Part shown: positions 41,799-50,962 of the stretch, piece by piece
Position numbering within the stretch: position 1 is the first letter of the stretch
Layout of the letters: each line of letters opens with the position of its first letter
Assembly (NCBI GenBank): GCA_949292525.1
Contig: CASEZJ010000010.1
Span: 29,431 to 93,430 of the forward strand
Source of the DNA: an uncultured bacterium
GTDB taxonomy: Bacteria; Bacillota_I; Bacilli_A; Acholeplasmatales; Anaeroplasmataceae
Length of the DNA stretch: 64,000 nucleotides
Reading direction: 5' to 3'
Made by a program: the position numbers and the translations under genes
The notes under the pieces: model-generated
What the model was told of the DNA's origin: nothing
The model's input: the letters and a program-made list of their open reading frames with translations, nothing else
Database searches by the model: none

Positions 41799-43487
41799 TT
41801 GTCACAAATTTTATTTTATGCTTTAGGTGGCTTACAAGAAGATGGGAAGAATTTATATTGTATAGAAGTAGATAAACATATATATATATTAGATGCTGGT
41901 TCTAAAACCCCTTCAATGGAGTTACATGGTGTTGATTTAATAGTTCCAGATATATCTTATTTAATAGAAAACAAAAAAAGAATCGCAGGTCTATTTTTAA
42001 CCCATGCTCATGATGAGCATATTGGTTCTGTATATCAAATAATAAGAGACATTAATCCTAAAATATATGGTTCTAAATTTACAATGGAAGTATTAAAAGA
42101 TAAGCTTATTAAAGATGGTATTAATTTTAATGAAGAGAATCTAATCACTGTTAAATCAAGATCAACTTTAGAAATAAATAATTTAAAAATTAGATTTTTT
42201 GAATTAGCTCATAATATTCCTGATTGTTGTGGTATAGACATTTTAACTAATGATGGTAATATCGTTTATACAGGTAATTTTAATTTTGATCAAAATGCTA
42301 AAGTTGATTATGCTGCTATGTTTAGAAACCTAGCCGTTTTTTCAAAAGAAAAAGTATTGTTATTATTATCTGAAGCATTAGGTGCTACAAATGCTTCTAA
42401 TCGGGGCACAATATTAGAATTTAAGACCCGTATGAATTCAATTTTAGCTTCTAGTCCAGGTCGAGTTATATTTAGTTTATATTCTTCAGATATATTAAGA
42501 ATTCAACAGATCATCAATATAGCGATTGATAATCATAAAAAGGTTGCTTTATTAGGTAAAAAAACACAACGTTTATTAGCTAAAGCTATTGAACTTGGTT
42601 ATTTACATATACCAGAAGAATATAATGTTAATCTACGTTATATTGATGAAAAAAATGATAACAATGATAAAGATTTAGTGGTTTTAGTAACTGGTGAAAG
42701 ACATGAACCTTTCTTTATGCTTCAACGTATGAGCAAAAGAATTGATCGTTTGATTCATATGGAAAAAGATGACACTGTTATCGTCTTAACTAATCCATTA
42801 TTAGGAACAGAAAAAATGTCTGCTAGAACGCTAGATATAATTTATAAAGTAACAAGCAAAGTATATACATTTAAACAAGAATTATTACCACCTGTTAATG
42901 CATCAAGAGAAGAAATCAAAGAAATGATTAATATATTAAAGCCTAAATATATCATACCAGTTATAGGTGAATACCGTCATCTTTACGCACTTGAAGTTGT
43001 CGCTGATTGTGTTGGTTATACTAAAAACAACACTTTGATCATGGATTTAGGTGATGTTGCTGAATTTAATAATGGTAGGTATGTTGGTATTACTAAAAGT
43101 GTACCTGTAGGTGAAGTAATGTTAGATGGTAAAGCTTTTGGTGATATTGGTGATGTGGTTATGCATGATCGTGAGCTTTTAGCTAATGATGGGGTACTTA
43201 TTATATCATCTAACATTAATGCGAGAAGTAAGAAAATATTAACTGGCCCAGATATTGTAACTAAAGGTTTTATGTATGATAATGAAAATTTAAATTTATT
43301 TGACAAAATAAAACAAACTTTTGTTGATATTTCAAATGTATATTTAGCTCAAAAATTTATTAATTGGTCAGATTTTAAAAATGAATTACGTGGTCAAATT
43401 GCTTCATTAATATATAAAGAAACAAGAAGAAGCCCAATTATAATTCCAGTTTTAATATCAACAGATTTAGAAAAGCCTCTAGATTAG
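41799..43487 (+). CDS. rnj: ribonuclease J
   Basis: 562 residues. Metallo-beta-lactamase/beta-CASP nuclease with 5'-3' exo- and endonuclease activity, central to mRNA decay and rRNA maturation. Zn motif H69-A-H71-D-E-H74 in THAHDEHIG; the beta-CASP region includes TGERHEPFFMLQRM; motif C IPVIGEYRHL; the C-terminal domain has VMHDRELLANDGVLII. The start is TTG at 41799: AAGGAG lies eight bases upstream, while an in-frame TTG at 41781 would put that site inside the gene. The stop lies inside the shared terminator hairpin. Whether it is J1 or J2 is unclear. Confidence 0.93.
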   Translation: MSQILFYALGGLQEDGKNLYCIEVDKHIYILDAGSKTPSMELHGVDLIVPDISYLIENKKRIAGLFLTHAHDEHIGSVYQIIRDINPKIYGSKFTMEVLKDKLIKDGINFNEENLITVKSRSTLEINNLKIRFFELAHNIPDCCGIDILTNDGNIVYTGNFNFDQNAKVDYAAMFRNLAVFSKEKVLLLLSEALGATNASNRGTILEFKTRMNSILASSPGRVIFSLYSSDILRIQQIINIAIDNHKKVALLGKKTQRLLAKAIELGYLHIPEEYNVNLRYIDEKNDNNDKDLVVLVTGERHEPFFMLQRMSKRIDRLIHMEKDDTVIVLTNPLLGTEKMSARTLDIIYKVTSKVYTFKQELLPPVNASREEIKEMINILKPKYIIPVIGEYRHLYALEVVADCVGYTKNNTLIMDLGDVAEFNNGRYVGITKSVPVGEVMLDGKAFGDIGDVVMHDRELLANDGVLIISSNINARSKKILTGPDIVTKGFMYDNENLNLFDKIKQTFVDISNVYLAQKFINWSDFKNELRGQIASLIYKETRRSPIIIPVLISTDLEKPLD

Positions 43488-43497
43488 AGGCTTTTTA
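43471..43497. terminator. bidirectional terminator overlapping both stop codons
   Basis: AAAAGCCTCTA pairs with TAGAGGCTTTTT around a 3-base loop. The stop codons of the convergent RNase J and rarA genes both lie in it and overlap each other. Confidence 0.9.
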
Positions 43498-44704
43498 ATT
43501 GTTTATTTATTTTAGTTAAGTATTCCTTTAAAGCTATTTCATATTTACTATTAGTTTTAGGTTCATAATAAACATGATTTTTTAATTCATCTGGTAAATA
43601 TTGTTGTAAAACAAAGTCATTTGGATAATCATGAGGATATTTATAATTTGCTCCCCCTTTTATTTCTTTATTTAAAATATGAGGTGGGATATTTTTAGAT
43701 TTAAGATTGATTAAATCTTGATTGGCCTTATCAATAGCTAAATATGTTGAATTAGATTTTGGACTTGATGCTAAATCCACCACCGCAAAACTAAGTGGAA
43801 TCCGCGCTTCAGGCAAACCAACTTTTAATGCTACTTCGCACGCTGCTAAAACACGGGGACCTACATTAGGGTTTCCCATACCAATATCTTCATATGCTGA
43901 TATCATTAACCTTCTCGTTAGCATTAATAAATCTTCACAGGCTAAAAATCTAACTAAATAATGGAGACTTGCATCTACATCACTACCGCGAATTGATTTA
44001 ATTAGGGCTGATAAAATATCATAATAATTTTCACCCTTACCATCAACCGCAATCGTTTTATATCCTATAACATCTTTAGCATGTTCTAAATCTCTTATAT
44101 CTTCATTTATTAAAGATACAGCTTCTAACATATTTAATGCTGTTCTAACTTCTAATGATGCTGCTTGAACAATATAATCATAAATCCTAGTATCAGATAT
44201 TTTAATATTTTCTTTATCGGCAACTTTTTTTAAAAGCAAGATTAAATCATTAGCTGTTAATTCATGCATTTTATAAATATGTAAACGCGACCTAATAGCT
44301 GGATTTATTACTCGATAAGGATTCTCAGTAGTAAGTCCAATAATTATTAGACTACCATCTTCTAAATAAGGTAGAAGATAGTCTTGAATATCCTTTTTCA
44401 TGCGATGAATCTCATCAATTATTAAAACTACAAACTCATAAAATTTACGAGCTTCAACAATATCTTTTAAATCAGCTTTATTATCGGTTGAAGCATTGAA
44501 AGTAAATGCTTGTAAACCGTATTTATCTTTAATTATATTCGCAATAGTTGTTTTGCCACAACCAGCAGGACCATATAATATAAAAGAATATAATCGACCT
44601 TTTAAAAGCATATTACTAATAATTCCATTATTACCAACTAAATGGTCTTGGCCGATAACTTCACTGAAATTTTTAGGACGAACACGATAAGCAAGTGGTT
44701 GCAT
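43484..44704 (-). CDS. rarA: replication-associated recombination protein RarA/MgsA
   Basis: 406-residue AAA+ ATPase acting at stalled forks. Walker A GPAGCGKTT, Walker B LIIDEIHRM, sensor 1 GLTTENPY, arginine finger region AIRSRLHIYKM, then the C-terminal tetramerisation part with DASLHYLVRFLACEDLLMLTRRLMISAYEDIGMGNP, a hallmark of the family. GGAGG precedes ATG. Transcribed away from apt. Confidence 0.95.
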   Translation of the reverse strand: MQPLAYRVRPKNFSEVIGQDHLVGNNGIISNMLLKGRLYSFILYGPAGCGKTTIANIIKDKYGLQAFTFNASTDNKADLKDIVEARKFYEFVVLIIDEIHRMKKDIQDYLLPYLEDGSLIIIGLTTENPYRVINPAIRSRLHIYKMHELTANDLILLLKKVADKENIKISDTRIYDYIVQAASLEVRTALNMLEAVSLINEDIRDLEHAKDVIGYKTIAVDGKGENYYDILSALIKSIRGSDVDASLHYLVRFLACEDLLMLTRRLMISAYEDIGMGNPNVGPRVLAACEVALKVGLPEARIPLSFAVVDLASSPKSNSTYLAIDKANQDLINLKSKNIPPHILNKEIKGGANYKYPHDYPNDFVLQQYLPDELKNHVYYEPKTNSKYEIALKEYLTKINKQLKSL

Positions 44705-44772
44705 AAAATACCTCCAAATAAGCTATTTATTTAAAAATTATATCACATTTTATTTATTATTTAAATCTTTCA

Positions 44773-44781
44773 TGTTATAAT
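44773..44781 (+). promoter_or_regulatory. extended -10 promoter of apt-rel-dtd
   Basis: TGTTATAAT (TGn plus TATAAT) lies 22 bases before the apt start; no good -35 is visible. Confidence 0.55.
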
Positions 44782-44803
44782 AAAACGAAATGGAGTTGAC
44801 ATT

Positions 44804-45328
44804 ATGAATTTAGAGAAATATATAGCAAAAATACCTAATTTTCCTAAACAAGGTATTGTTTTTTTAGATATTACTCCGCTATTAGCAGATAATAATGCCT
44901 ATAGTTATGCAACAAATAAATTAGTTGAATATGCAAAAAGCAAAAACGCAAACGTTATTGTTTCGCCTGAAGCTAGAGGATTTATGGTTGGTTGTCCGGT
45001 TGCTTATAAAGCAAATATTGGCTTTGTACCAGTTAGAAAACCATCTAAATTACCACGCGAGGTAGTTTCAGTCGATTATGATTTAGAATATGGTACAAAC
45101 ACATTATCTATGCACAAAGATGCAATTAAAAAAGGAGATAAAGTACTTATCGTCGATGATCTTTTAGCTACTGGCGGGACTGTTCTTGCCTCAGCTAAAC
45201 TAGTCGAAGAATTAGGTGGAGAAGTAGTAGGTTGTGCCTTTTATATTGAATTAACAGATTTAGAAGGCCGTAAATTATTAGAAAAATATGATGTAATGTC
45301 ATTATTAAAAATGAAAGAAGAATTATAA
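44804..45328 (+). CDS. apt: adenine phosphoribosyltransferase
   Basis: 174 residues. Converts adenine and PRPP to AMP (purine salvage). PRPP-binding motif [14 protein letters not shown]-terminal [37 protein letters not shown]. Length and order are standard. apt next to rel is a conserved Firmicutes pairing. Confidence 0.97.
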   Translation: MNLEKYIAKIPNFPKQGIVFLDITPLLADNNAYSYATNKLVEYAKSKNANVIVSPEARGFMVGCPVAYKANIGFVPVRKPSKLPREVVSVDYDLEYGTNTLSMHKDAIKKGDKVLIVDDLLATGGTVLASAKLVEELGGEVVGCAFYIELTDLEGRKLLEKYDVMSLLKMKEEL

Positions 45329-45344
45329 AAAAAGGAGGTTTATT

Positions 45345-47531
45345 ATGGATAACATTAGTTTTAAAGACTTATTAAATAAAGTTACTACGTATATCCATAA
45401 TGAAACTGACCTCAAAAGGATATACGAAGCTTACGAATTTGCTGATGAAAAACATCAAGGGCAAATGCGTAAATCTGGTGATCCTTATATTACTCATCCT
45501 CTTCATGTAGCTATTATTTTAGCTGAATTACATGTTGGTCCTGATACTATAATTGCTGGTTTACTTCATGATGTTGTAGAAGATACAAATGTAATTCTTG
45601 ATGAAATAAGTAAGAAATTTGGTTCTGATGTTGCGGGAATGGTTGATGGTGTAACTAAATTAACAATGATGAAATTTACATCATTAGAGGAAAAACAAGC
45701 TGAAAATCAACAAAAAATGTTATTAGCAATGGGTAAGGATATTAGAGTTATCGTTGTAAAATTAGCTGATAGATTACATAATATTCGAACTATTGATGCG
45801 CAAAATCCAGAAAAAAGAGCTAGAATTTGTAAAGAAACTTTAGAAATATATGCTCCTTTAGCTCATCGGTTAGGTATGTTTAAGATTAAAGCTGAATTAG
45901 AAGATAGATCACTTAGATATACCGATCCTGATATGTTTAAAAAGATTGAAGAAGATATTTCTAAAACCAATTCAGCTCGTCTTGAAAATATTGATCATAT
46001 CATTGATGAAATTAAAGCTTATTTAAAAGAAGAAAAAGTAGCTCCAATTGAAATTAAAGGTAGAGTTAAAAATATCTATTCAATTTATAAAAAAATGATT
46101 AACCAACATAAAGAATTTGAAGATATATATGATGTACTAGCGATTAGGATTATCGTTGACACAATTGATAATTGTTACCGTGTATTAGGATTAATCCATG
46201 CTAAATACACCCCTGTTCCTAAACGATTCAAAGATTATATAGCCGTTCCTAAGCCTAATATGTATCAAAGTTTACATACAACTGTAATTAGTTCAGGCGG
46301 TTTAACATTTGAAGTTCAAATTAGAACTAAAGAAATGGATAATGTAGCTGAATTAGGTATCGCCGCTCATTGGGCATATAAGGAAAATGTAACTTACTCT
46401 AAGGAAAAAGAACAATTTGAAATAGCTTCTAAATTAAAATGGTATGCCGAATTATTAAAGTTCAATGAAGAAGATAAAGATGATTCTGATCCTAAAACAT
46501 TTGTTGACAGCATTAGAAAAGATATTTTAACAACTTCAGTATATGTCTACACCCCAACCGGAGATGTAATCGACCTCCCTAAAGGGGCTACACCATTAGA
46601 TCTAGCCTATAAAATTCATACTGAATTAGGTAATACGATGATTGGAGCCTTAGTTAATAAAAGAATTGTTCCGCTAGATTATGAATTACAAAATGGCGAT
46701 ATAGTTTCAATTCGAACAAATAAAAACTCGCAAGGCCCATCAGCAAGTTGGTTAAAAATTGCTAAAACAACTCATGCTAGACATAAAATTAAATCGTTTT
46801 TAAATAAACAAAATAAAGATATTCTTTTAGAATCTGGTAAACGACAACTAGAAGAAGAATTCCAAAATCAAAGAATTTATAATTACGATTTAAAAGATGA
46901 TTTTGTAAGTAAAACATTTGGTAAAAATAATATAAACTCCCTAAATGAATTATATATAGAACTTGGTAAAGGTACGCTATCTGAAAAAACAGTTGTTAAT
47001 AAATATTTAGGAGAAGTAAAAAAAGATAAAGAAACCATAATTCAACAATCAATAGCCAAATTCAATCGTAACCAAAAACACATCTCAGAAACTGGGGTTA
47101 TTGTTGAAGGTTTATCGAATCCGCAAATTAAATTAGCTGTTTGTTGTAATCCTGTACCAGGTGATCCAATAGTTGGTTATATTACTAAGGGAAGTGGAAT
47201 AGTTGTTCATCATGCCGATTGTAAAAACTTAGCAAATTTAGCTAAAGAACGTCTAATAAATTTAATATGGGATAATAATATAACTAGGAAATACCCAGTA
47301 GCATTAAAAATAAATGCTAGTAATAATATGCAATTACTTGGCGATGTAATGACTACATTGTCTAGTTTAAATATTAATGTAAGTAGTTTAAATGTTAAAA
47401 ATAATATAAACACTTTAGAAACTATAATTAAGATTAAAATAATTGTTTTAAATTTAGCTGATTTGAATAACGTTATCGCTAATCTTAAGAAAATATCAGC
47501 TATTCATGAAATAACACGTGAGGGATTATGA
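45345..47531 (+). CDS. rel: bifunctional (p)ppGpp synthetase/hydrolase
   Basis: 728 residues, long Rel/SpoT homologue. The hydrolase domain has an intact HD site (YITHPLHVA with His51, LLHDVVED with His75-Asp76, LADRLHNIRT). The synthetase domain (about 230-350) has YDVLAIRIIVDTIDNCYRVLG and RFKDYIAVPKPNMYQSLHTT. TGS (VYVYTPTGDVIDLPKGATPLD) and a zinc-finger/ACT end (AVCCNPVPGDPIVGYIT) follow. It makes and degrades the starvation alarmone. AAGGAGG precedes the ATG. The stop overlaps the dtd start (ATGA). Confidence 0.96.
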   Translation: MDNISFKDLLNKVTTYIHNETDLKRIYEAYEFADEKHQGQMRKSGDPYITHPLHVAIILAELHVGPDTIIAGLLHDVVEDTNVILDEISKKFGSDVAGMVDGVTKLTMMKFTSLEEKQAENQQKMLLAMGKDIRVIVVKLADRLHNIRTIDAQNPEKRARICKETLEIYAPLAHRLGMFKIKAELEDRSLRYTDPDMFKKIEEDISKTNSARLENIDHIIDEIKAYLKEEKVAPIEIKGRVKNIYSIYKKMINQHKEFEDIYDVLAIRIIVDTIDNCYRVLGLIHAKYTPVPKRFKDYIAVPKPNMYQSLHTTVISSGGLTFEVQIRTKEMDNVAELGIAAHWAYKENVTYSKEKEQFEIASKLKWYAELLKFNEEDKDDSDPKTFVDSIRKDILTTSVYVYTPTGDVIDLPKGATPLDLAYKIHTELGNTMIGALVNKRIVPLDYELQNGDIVSIRTNKNSQGPSASWLKIAKTTHARHKIKSFLNKQNKDILLESGKRQLEEEFQNQRIYNYDLKDDFVSKTFGKNNINSLNELYIELGKGTLSEKTVVNKYLGEVKKDKETIIQQSIAKFNRNQKHISETGVIVEGLSNPQIKLAVCCNPVPGDPIVGYITKGSGIVVHHADCKNLANLAKERLINLIWDNNITRKYPVALKINASNNMQLLGDVMTTLSSLNINVSSLNVKNNINTLETIIKIKIIVLNLADLNNVIANLKKISAIHEITREGL

Positions 47532-47992
47532 GAGTAGTTATTCAAAGAGTAAAAGAAGCAAAATGTATAATTAATAAAGAAATTTATCAAGCTATTAATG
47601 AAGGTTTTTTACTACTTGTAGGCTTTACTGAAGGTGATGATATTGATATTTTACCCTATTTTGTGAAAAAAATTACTAAAATGCGTATTTTTAGTGATAA
47701 TTTTGGTAAATTAAACTTATCAATTAGCGATATTCGTGGTAAAATATTATCAATAAGTCAATTTACTCTATATGCATGGCCATATAATGGAAATCGACCA
47801 TCTTTTACTAAAGCTTTAGAATATAATAAAGCTAGTAGTTTATATGCTAAATTTAATGAATTATTAAATGCCGAAGTTGAGACTAAGGCAGGAATATTCG
47901 GAGCCGATATGCAAATAGAATTAATTAATGACGGACCAGTAACTATTTTATTAGATTCCGCAGACATCAAGGAGGTACAACATGGAAAATAA
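47528..47992 (+). CDS. dtd: D-aminoacyl-tRNA deacylase
   Basis: 154 residues. Removes D-amino acids or Gly from mischarged tRNA. It begins MRVVIQRVKEAKC, has the catalytic SQFTLYAWPYNGNRPSF (the usual sequence is SQFTLYADTKKGNRPSF, so AWPY is a local variation) and the cross-subunit motif NDGPVTILLDS. It follows rel in many Firmicutes. It overlaps the next gene by 11 bases. Confidence 0.94.
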   Translation: MRVVIQRVKEAKCIINKEIYQAINEGFLLLVGFTEGDDIDILPYFVKKITKMRIFSDNFGKLNLSISDIRGKILSISQFTLYAWPYNGNRPSFTKALEYNKASSLYAKFNELLNAEVETKAGIFGADMQIELINDGPVTILLDSADIKEVQHGK

Positions 47993-49100
47993 AACAGTTT
48001 ATCATTTTTTAGGGAAGGAATATAACGATATTAAAAGCTTCGCGCAGGCATTAGCTAGTAATTATGCTGATGGTATTAACTTTATTTTTGAACCTGAATT
48101 TTTAAATCAATTCACTGATTCTTATTTAAAAGGTCGTCTATTAGCAGAACAAAAAAGATCATATTATGCCACTAGTGCTTTTGCTGCTACTATTTATCTT
48201 TTAGATAAAGATTTAGGTTTAGTAGTTAACGGTAAATGTTTAAGAAACTATTATGATGTAGCTTGTGCATTAGATGAAGATATTATTCGCCAAGCTGTAA
48301 TCCATTTATTTGTTGACCATACTATAAGCCATACTTTAGGTATGTCTGATAATTCTTTACCTAACATATTTGAAATTGAAAATAATATTAATAATCCAGC
48401 CGTTGTAAAATATTTCCAACTATTCTATGATGGTCGTTATAAAGAAGAAGATGTTCATGGCTATAAGGCTCTAGATTATTATTTAATGCAATCTATATCA
48501 GATATTGAACCTTTTGCGGCATATCAAGAACAAATGCATGATCCTGAGTTTGAAGCTATATTATGTCATCGTTATGGTGTAGCTAAGGTTTTAAATTTAT
48601 ATAGTGAACATGATTGTGAATATGTTGTTTTAAATTCATTAGGTGATGATATTACTATTCCATTAAATCCAATTGCTGATTCTGGTATGCATTTCCATTT
48701 CTTTATGACAAAGAAATATTATCGCAATTATCGCTTTAAACGCTTTACAAGAAAGATTAAACGTGCAGGTAAAAAAGTTGCTAAACGCTTTAAAAATTCT
48801 CCTAATCTTGAATTAACTGATAATCAAAAATATTTTGATTTATATAATTTCTTAGTTAGAGCCTATGATTTAGGTTTAGTTAAAGCTAAAAAGGCAGAAT
48901 ATGAATTGAATTTAATATATAAAATGATGCGTACAAATAAAGAATATATGTATAAATTAGTAGTTAAAAATCCATCTATGATGCCTGAAAAAGAACCATT
49001 AAATAAGAAAGATTTAAAATTAGCAAAGAAAGAATTAAAGAAAGAAATAAAGTCATATTTAAAAAATGAATTACATGAATATTTAAGAAAAATGGAATAG
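47982..49100 (+). CDS. hypothetical protein, 372 residues
   Basis: I do not recognise the family. The N-terminal two-thirds (1-250) look globular and mixed alpha/beta, with a short Tyr/Phe-rich start (VYHFLGKEYNDIKSFAQAL), HLFVDHTISHTLGMSD and PIADSGMHFHFFMTKKYYRNY. Then comes a strongly basic stretch (FKRFTRKIKRAGKKVAKRFKN) and a C-terminal Lys/Glu helix of about 40 residues. The basic segments suggest nucleic-acid or membrane contact (inference). AAGGAGG lies inside dtd. It is co-transcribed with apt-rel-dtd. Confidence 0.72.
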   Translation: MENKTVYHFLGKEYNDIKSFAQALASNYADGINFIFEPEFLNQFTDSYLKGRLLAEQKRSYYATSAFAATIYLLDKDLGLVVNGKCLRNYYDVACALDEDIIRQAVIHLFVDHTISHTLGMSDNSLPNIFEIENNINNPAVVKYFQLFYDGRYKEEDVHGYKALDYYLMQSISDIEPFAAYQEQMHDPEFEAILCHRYGVAKVLNLYSEHDCEYVVLNSLGDDITIPLNPIADSGMHFHFFMTKKYYRNYRFKRFTRKIKRAGKKVAKRFKNSPNLELTDNQKYFDLYNFLVRAYDLGLVKAKKAEYELNLIYKMMRTNKEYMYKLVVKNPSMMPEKEPLNKKDLKLAKKELKKEIKSYLKNELHEYLRKME

Positions 49101-49117
49101 CAATATTCCTTTTTTCT
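49091..49117 (+). terminator. terminator of apt-rel-dtd transcript
   Basis: GGAATA and TATTCC pair around a short loop and are followed by TTTTTT; it overlaps the stop of the 372-residue protein. Confidence 0.8.
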
Positions 49118-49134
49118 ATGAAAGGACTAATAAG

Positions 49135-50430
49135 ATGAAAATATACTTAATAAGCTTAGGCTGTGCTAAAAATAGAGTAGATAGTGAACTAATAATAGGT
49201 TTATTAGAAAAAAATAAAGCCATCTTAGTAGATGAGCCAAATGAAGCTGATTTATTAATGGTAAATACATGTGCATTTATAGAAAGTGCGAGAAAAGAGG
49301 CTATTGATACTATTTTAAGTTTAGCAGATTATAAGACTGCCAATAAAAAACTAATTGTATGTGGTTGCTTACCTCAAAGATATGATAATTTAGTTCAATT
49401 ATTACCTGAAGTTGATGCCTTTATTCCAATTAAGGATTATCCTAATTTTAATAAAATAATAAGTAATCTTTTTAAATCAGATTATCAAGGTGAATTATCA
49501 TTTTTAAACAAACATGTATCAACACCTAATTATATGCGCTATATTAAAATCTCGGAAGGTTGTTTAAACCATTGTGCTTTTTGTGCTATCCCTTTAATTA
49601 GAGGCAAATTAAAATCAAGGCCAATTGAAAGTATAGTTAGTGAAGTTAGTCAAGCAGTTAAAAATAAAGCTTATGAAATTAATTTAATAAGTCAAGATAC
49701 AACTAGATATGGCTATGATTTATATAATGAAAATAGTATAGTTAATTTATTAGCCGAAATAGTTAAAATACCAGGTGACTTTAAAGTAAGATTACTTTAT
49801 TTATATCCTGATATTGTTAGTGATTCACTAATTCAATTTATTAAAAACAATCCAAAAATTATGCCTTATTTTGACATTCCTATTCAACATAGTGAAGATG
49901 ATTTATTAAAGGCTATGAATAGACGCGGTAATAAAGAATATTTATTAGAACTTTTTAGTAAGATAAAAAAAGAAATTCCTAACGCAATTATAAGGACTAC
50001 TTTAATTGTTGGTTTTCCTGGGGAAACAGATTTAGATATTACTAATTTGCTTGAATTTATAAAAGATGTTAAATTTGATCGTCTTGGAGCTTTTACTTAT
50101 TCTAAAGAAGAAGGAACTAAAGGTGCTTTAATGCCGAATCAAATTAAAGAACGAGTAAAAAAAGCCCGTTATAATGAAGTTATGACAATCCAAGAAGATA
50201 TTGCTAGAAAAAAACAAGAAGCATATATTAACAGTGTAATTGATGATTGTTTTATAACCGGTTATGATGAAGAAAATTTAATGTATCTAGCAAGAAACTA
50301 TATGTATGCGCCTGATGATATCGATGGAGTTATTTACGTAGCGGCTAAAGAAGAACATAAATTGGGTGATTTGGTTAAAATTCGGGTTAAAGATGCTGAT
50401 GCTTATAGTTTAGTTGGAGAAGAAATATGA
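49135..50430 (+). CDS. rimO: ribosomal protein S12 methylthiotransferase RimO
   Basis: 431 residues. Radical-SAM enzyme that methylthiolates an Asp of S12. N-terminal cluster Cys10, Cys46 and Cys78 (SLGCAKNR, VNTCAF, CGCLPQRY); radical SAM CxxxCxxC at 143, 147, 150 (CLNHCAFC); AIPLIRGKLKSRP; C-terminal TRAM domain. SLGCAKNRVDSE separates RimO from the tRNA enzyme MiaB. Overlaps the next gene by four bases. Confidence 0.95.
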   Translation: MKIYLISLGCAKNRVDSELIIGLLEKNKAILVDEPNEADLLMVNTCAFIESARKEAIDTILSLADYKTANKKLIVCGCLPQRYDNLVQLLPEVDAFIPIKDYPNFNKIISNLFKSDYQGELSFLNKHVSTPNYMRYIKISEGCLNHCAFCAIPLIRGKLKSRPIESIVSEVSQAVKNKAYEINLISQDTTRYGYDLYNENSIVNLLAEIVKIPGDFKVRLLYLYPDIVSDSLIQFIKNNPKIMPYFDIPIQHSEDDLLKAMNRRGNKEYLLELFSKIKKEIPNAIIRTTLIVGFPGETDLDITNLLEFIKDVKFDRLGAFTYSKEEGTKGALMPNQIKERVKKARYNEVMTIQEDIARKKQEAYINSVIDDCFITGYDEENLMYLARNYMYAPDDIDGVIYVAAKEEHKLGDLVKIRVKDADAYSLVGEEI

Positions 50431-50960
50431 AACTAAATGTCGTGTTATTTGAACCAGAAATCCCACAAAACACGGGTAATATTATGCGTAGTTGTGTGGG
50501 TTTTGATGCTAAACTACATTTAATAAAACCTTATGGTTTTAGTTTAGATGAAAAACATTTAAAAAGAGCAAGATTAGACTATTTTAAATATTTAGAATAT
50601 GAAGAATATGATAGTTTAACTGATTTTCTCGCTAAAAACCAAGGTGAGTTTTATATTTTATCTCGTTATGGTCATAAAAGTCCAAAAGAAATAGATTTTA
50701 CAAAAACCACAAAAGATATTTACTTAATCTTTGGTAAGGAAAGTACAGGTTTACCATATGAATTTATTGCAGCAAACTTAGATAAAACCTTTAGAATACC
50801 AACTACTAATAAGGTTAGAAGTTTAAATTTATCTAATTGTGTTGCAATAATGCTTTATTTAGCAAGTTCAAGTATTGTAAACCCTAATTTAATAGACCAT
50901 GAACCTGATTCTTTAAAAGGAGAATTTTTCATTGATCAATTTAAGCACGAGGAGGTGTAA
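50427..50960 (+). CDS. trmL: TrmL-like tRNA 2'-O-methyltransferase
   Basis: 177-residue SPOUT methyltransferase that modifies the wobble nucleotide of tRNA-Leu. FEPEIPQNTGNIMRSCVGFD is the TrmL start; HLKRARLDYF, LIFGKESTGLPYEF and VRSLNLSNCVAIMLY form the SAM-binding knot. About 20 extra C-terminal residues compared with E. coli TrmL. ATGA overlap with rimO. Confidence 0.93.
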   Translation: MKLNVVLFEPEIPQNTGNIMRSCVGFDAKLHLIKPYGFSLDEKHLKRARLDYFKYLEYEEYDSLTDFLAKNQGEFYILSRYGHKSPKEIDFTKTTKDIYLIFGKESTGLPYEFIAANLDKTFRIPTTNKVRSLNLSNCVAIMLYLASSSIVNPNLIDHEPDSLKGEFFIDQFKHEEV

Positions 50961-50962
50961 TT

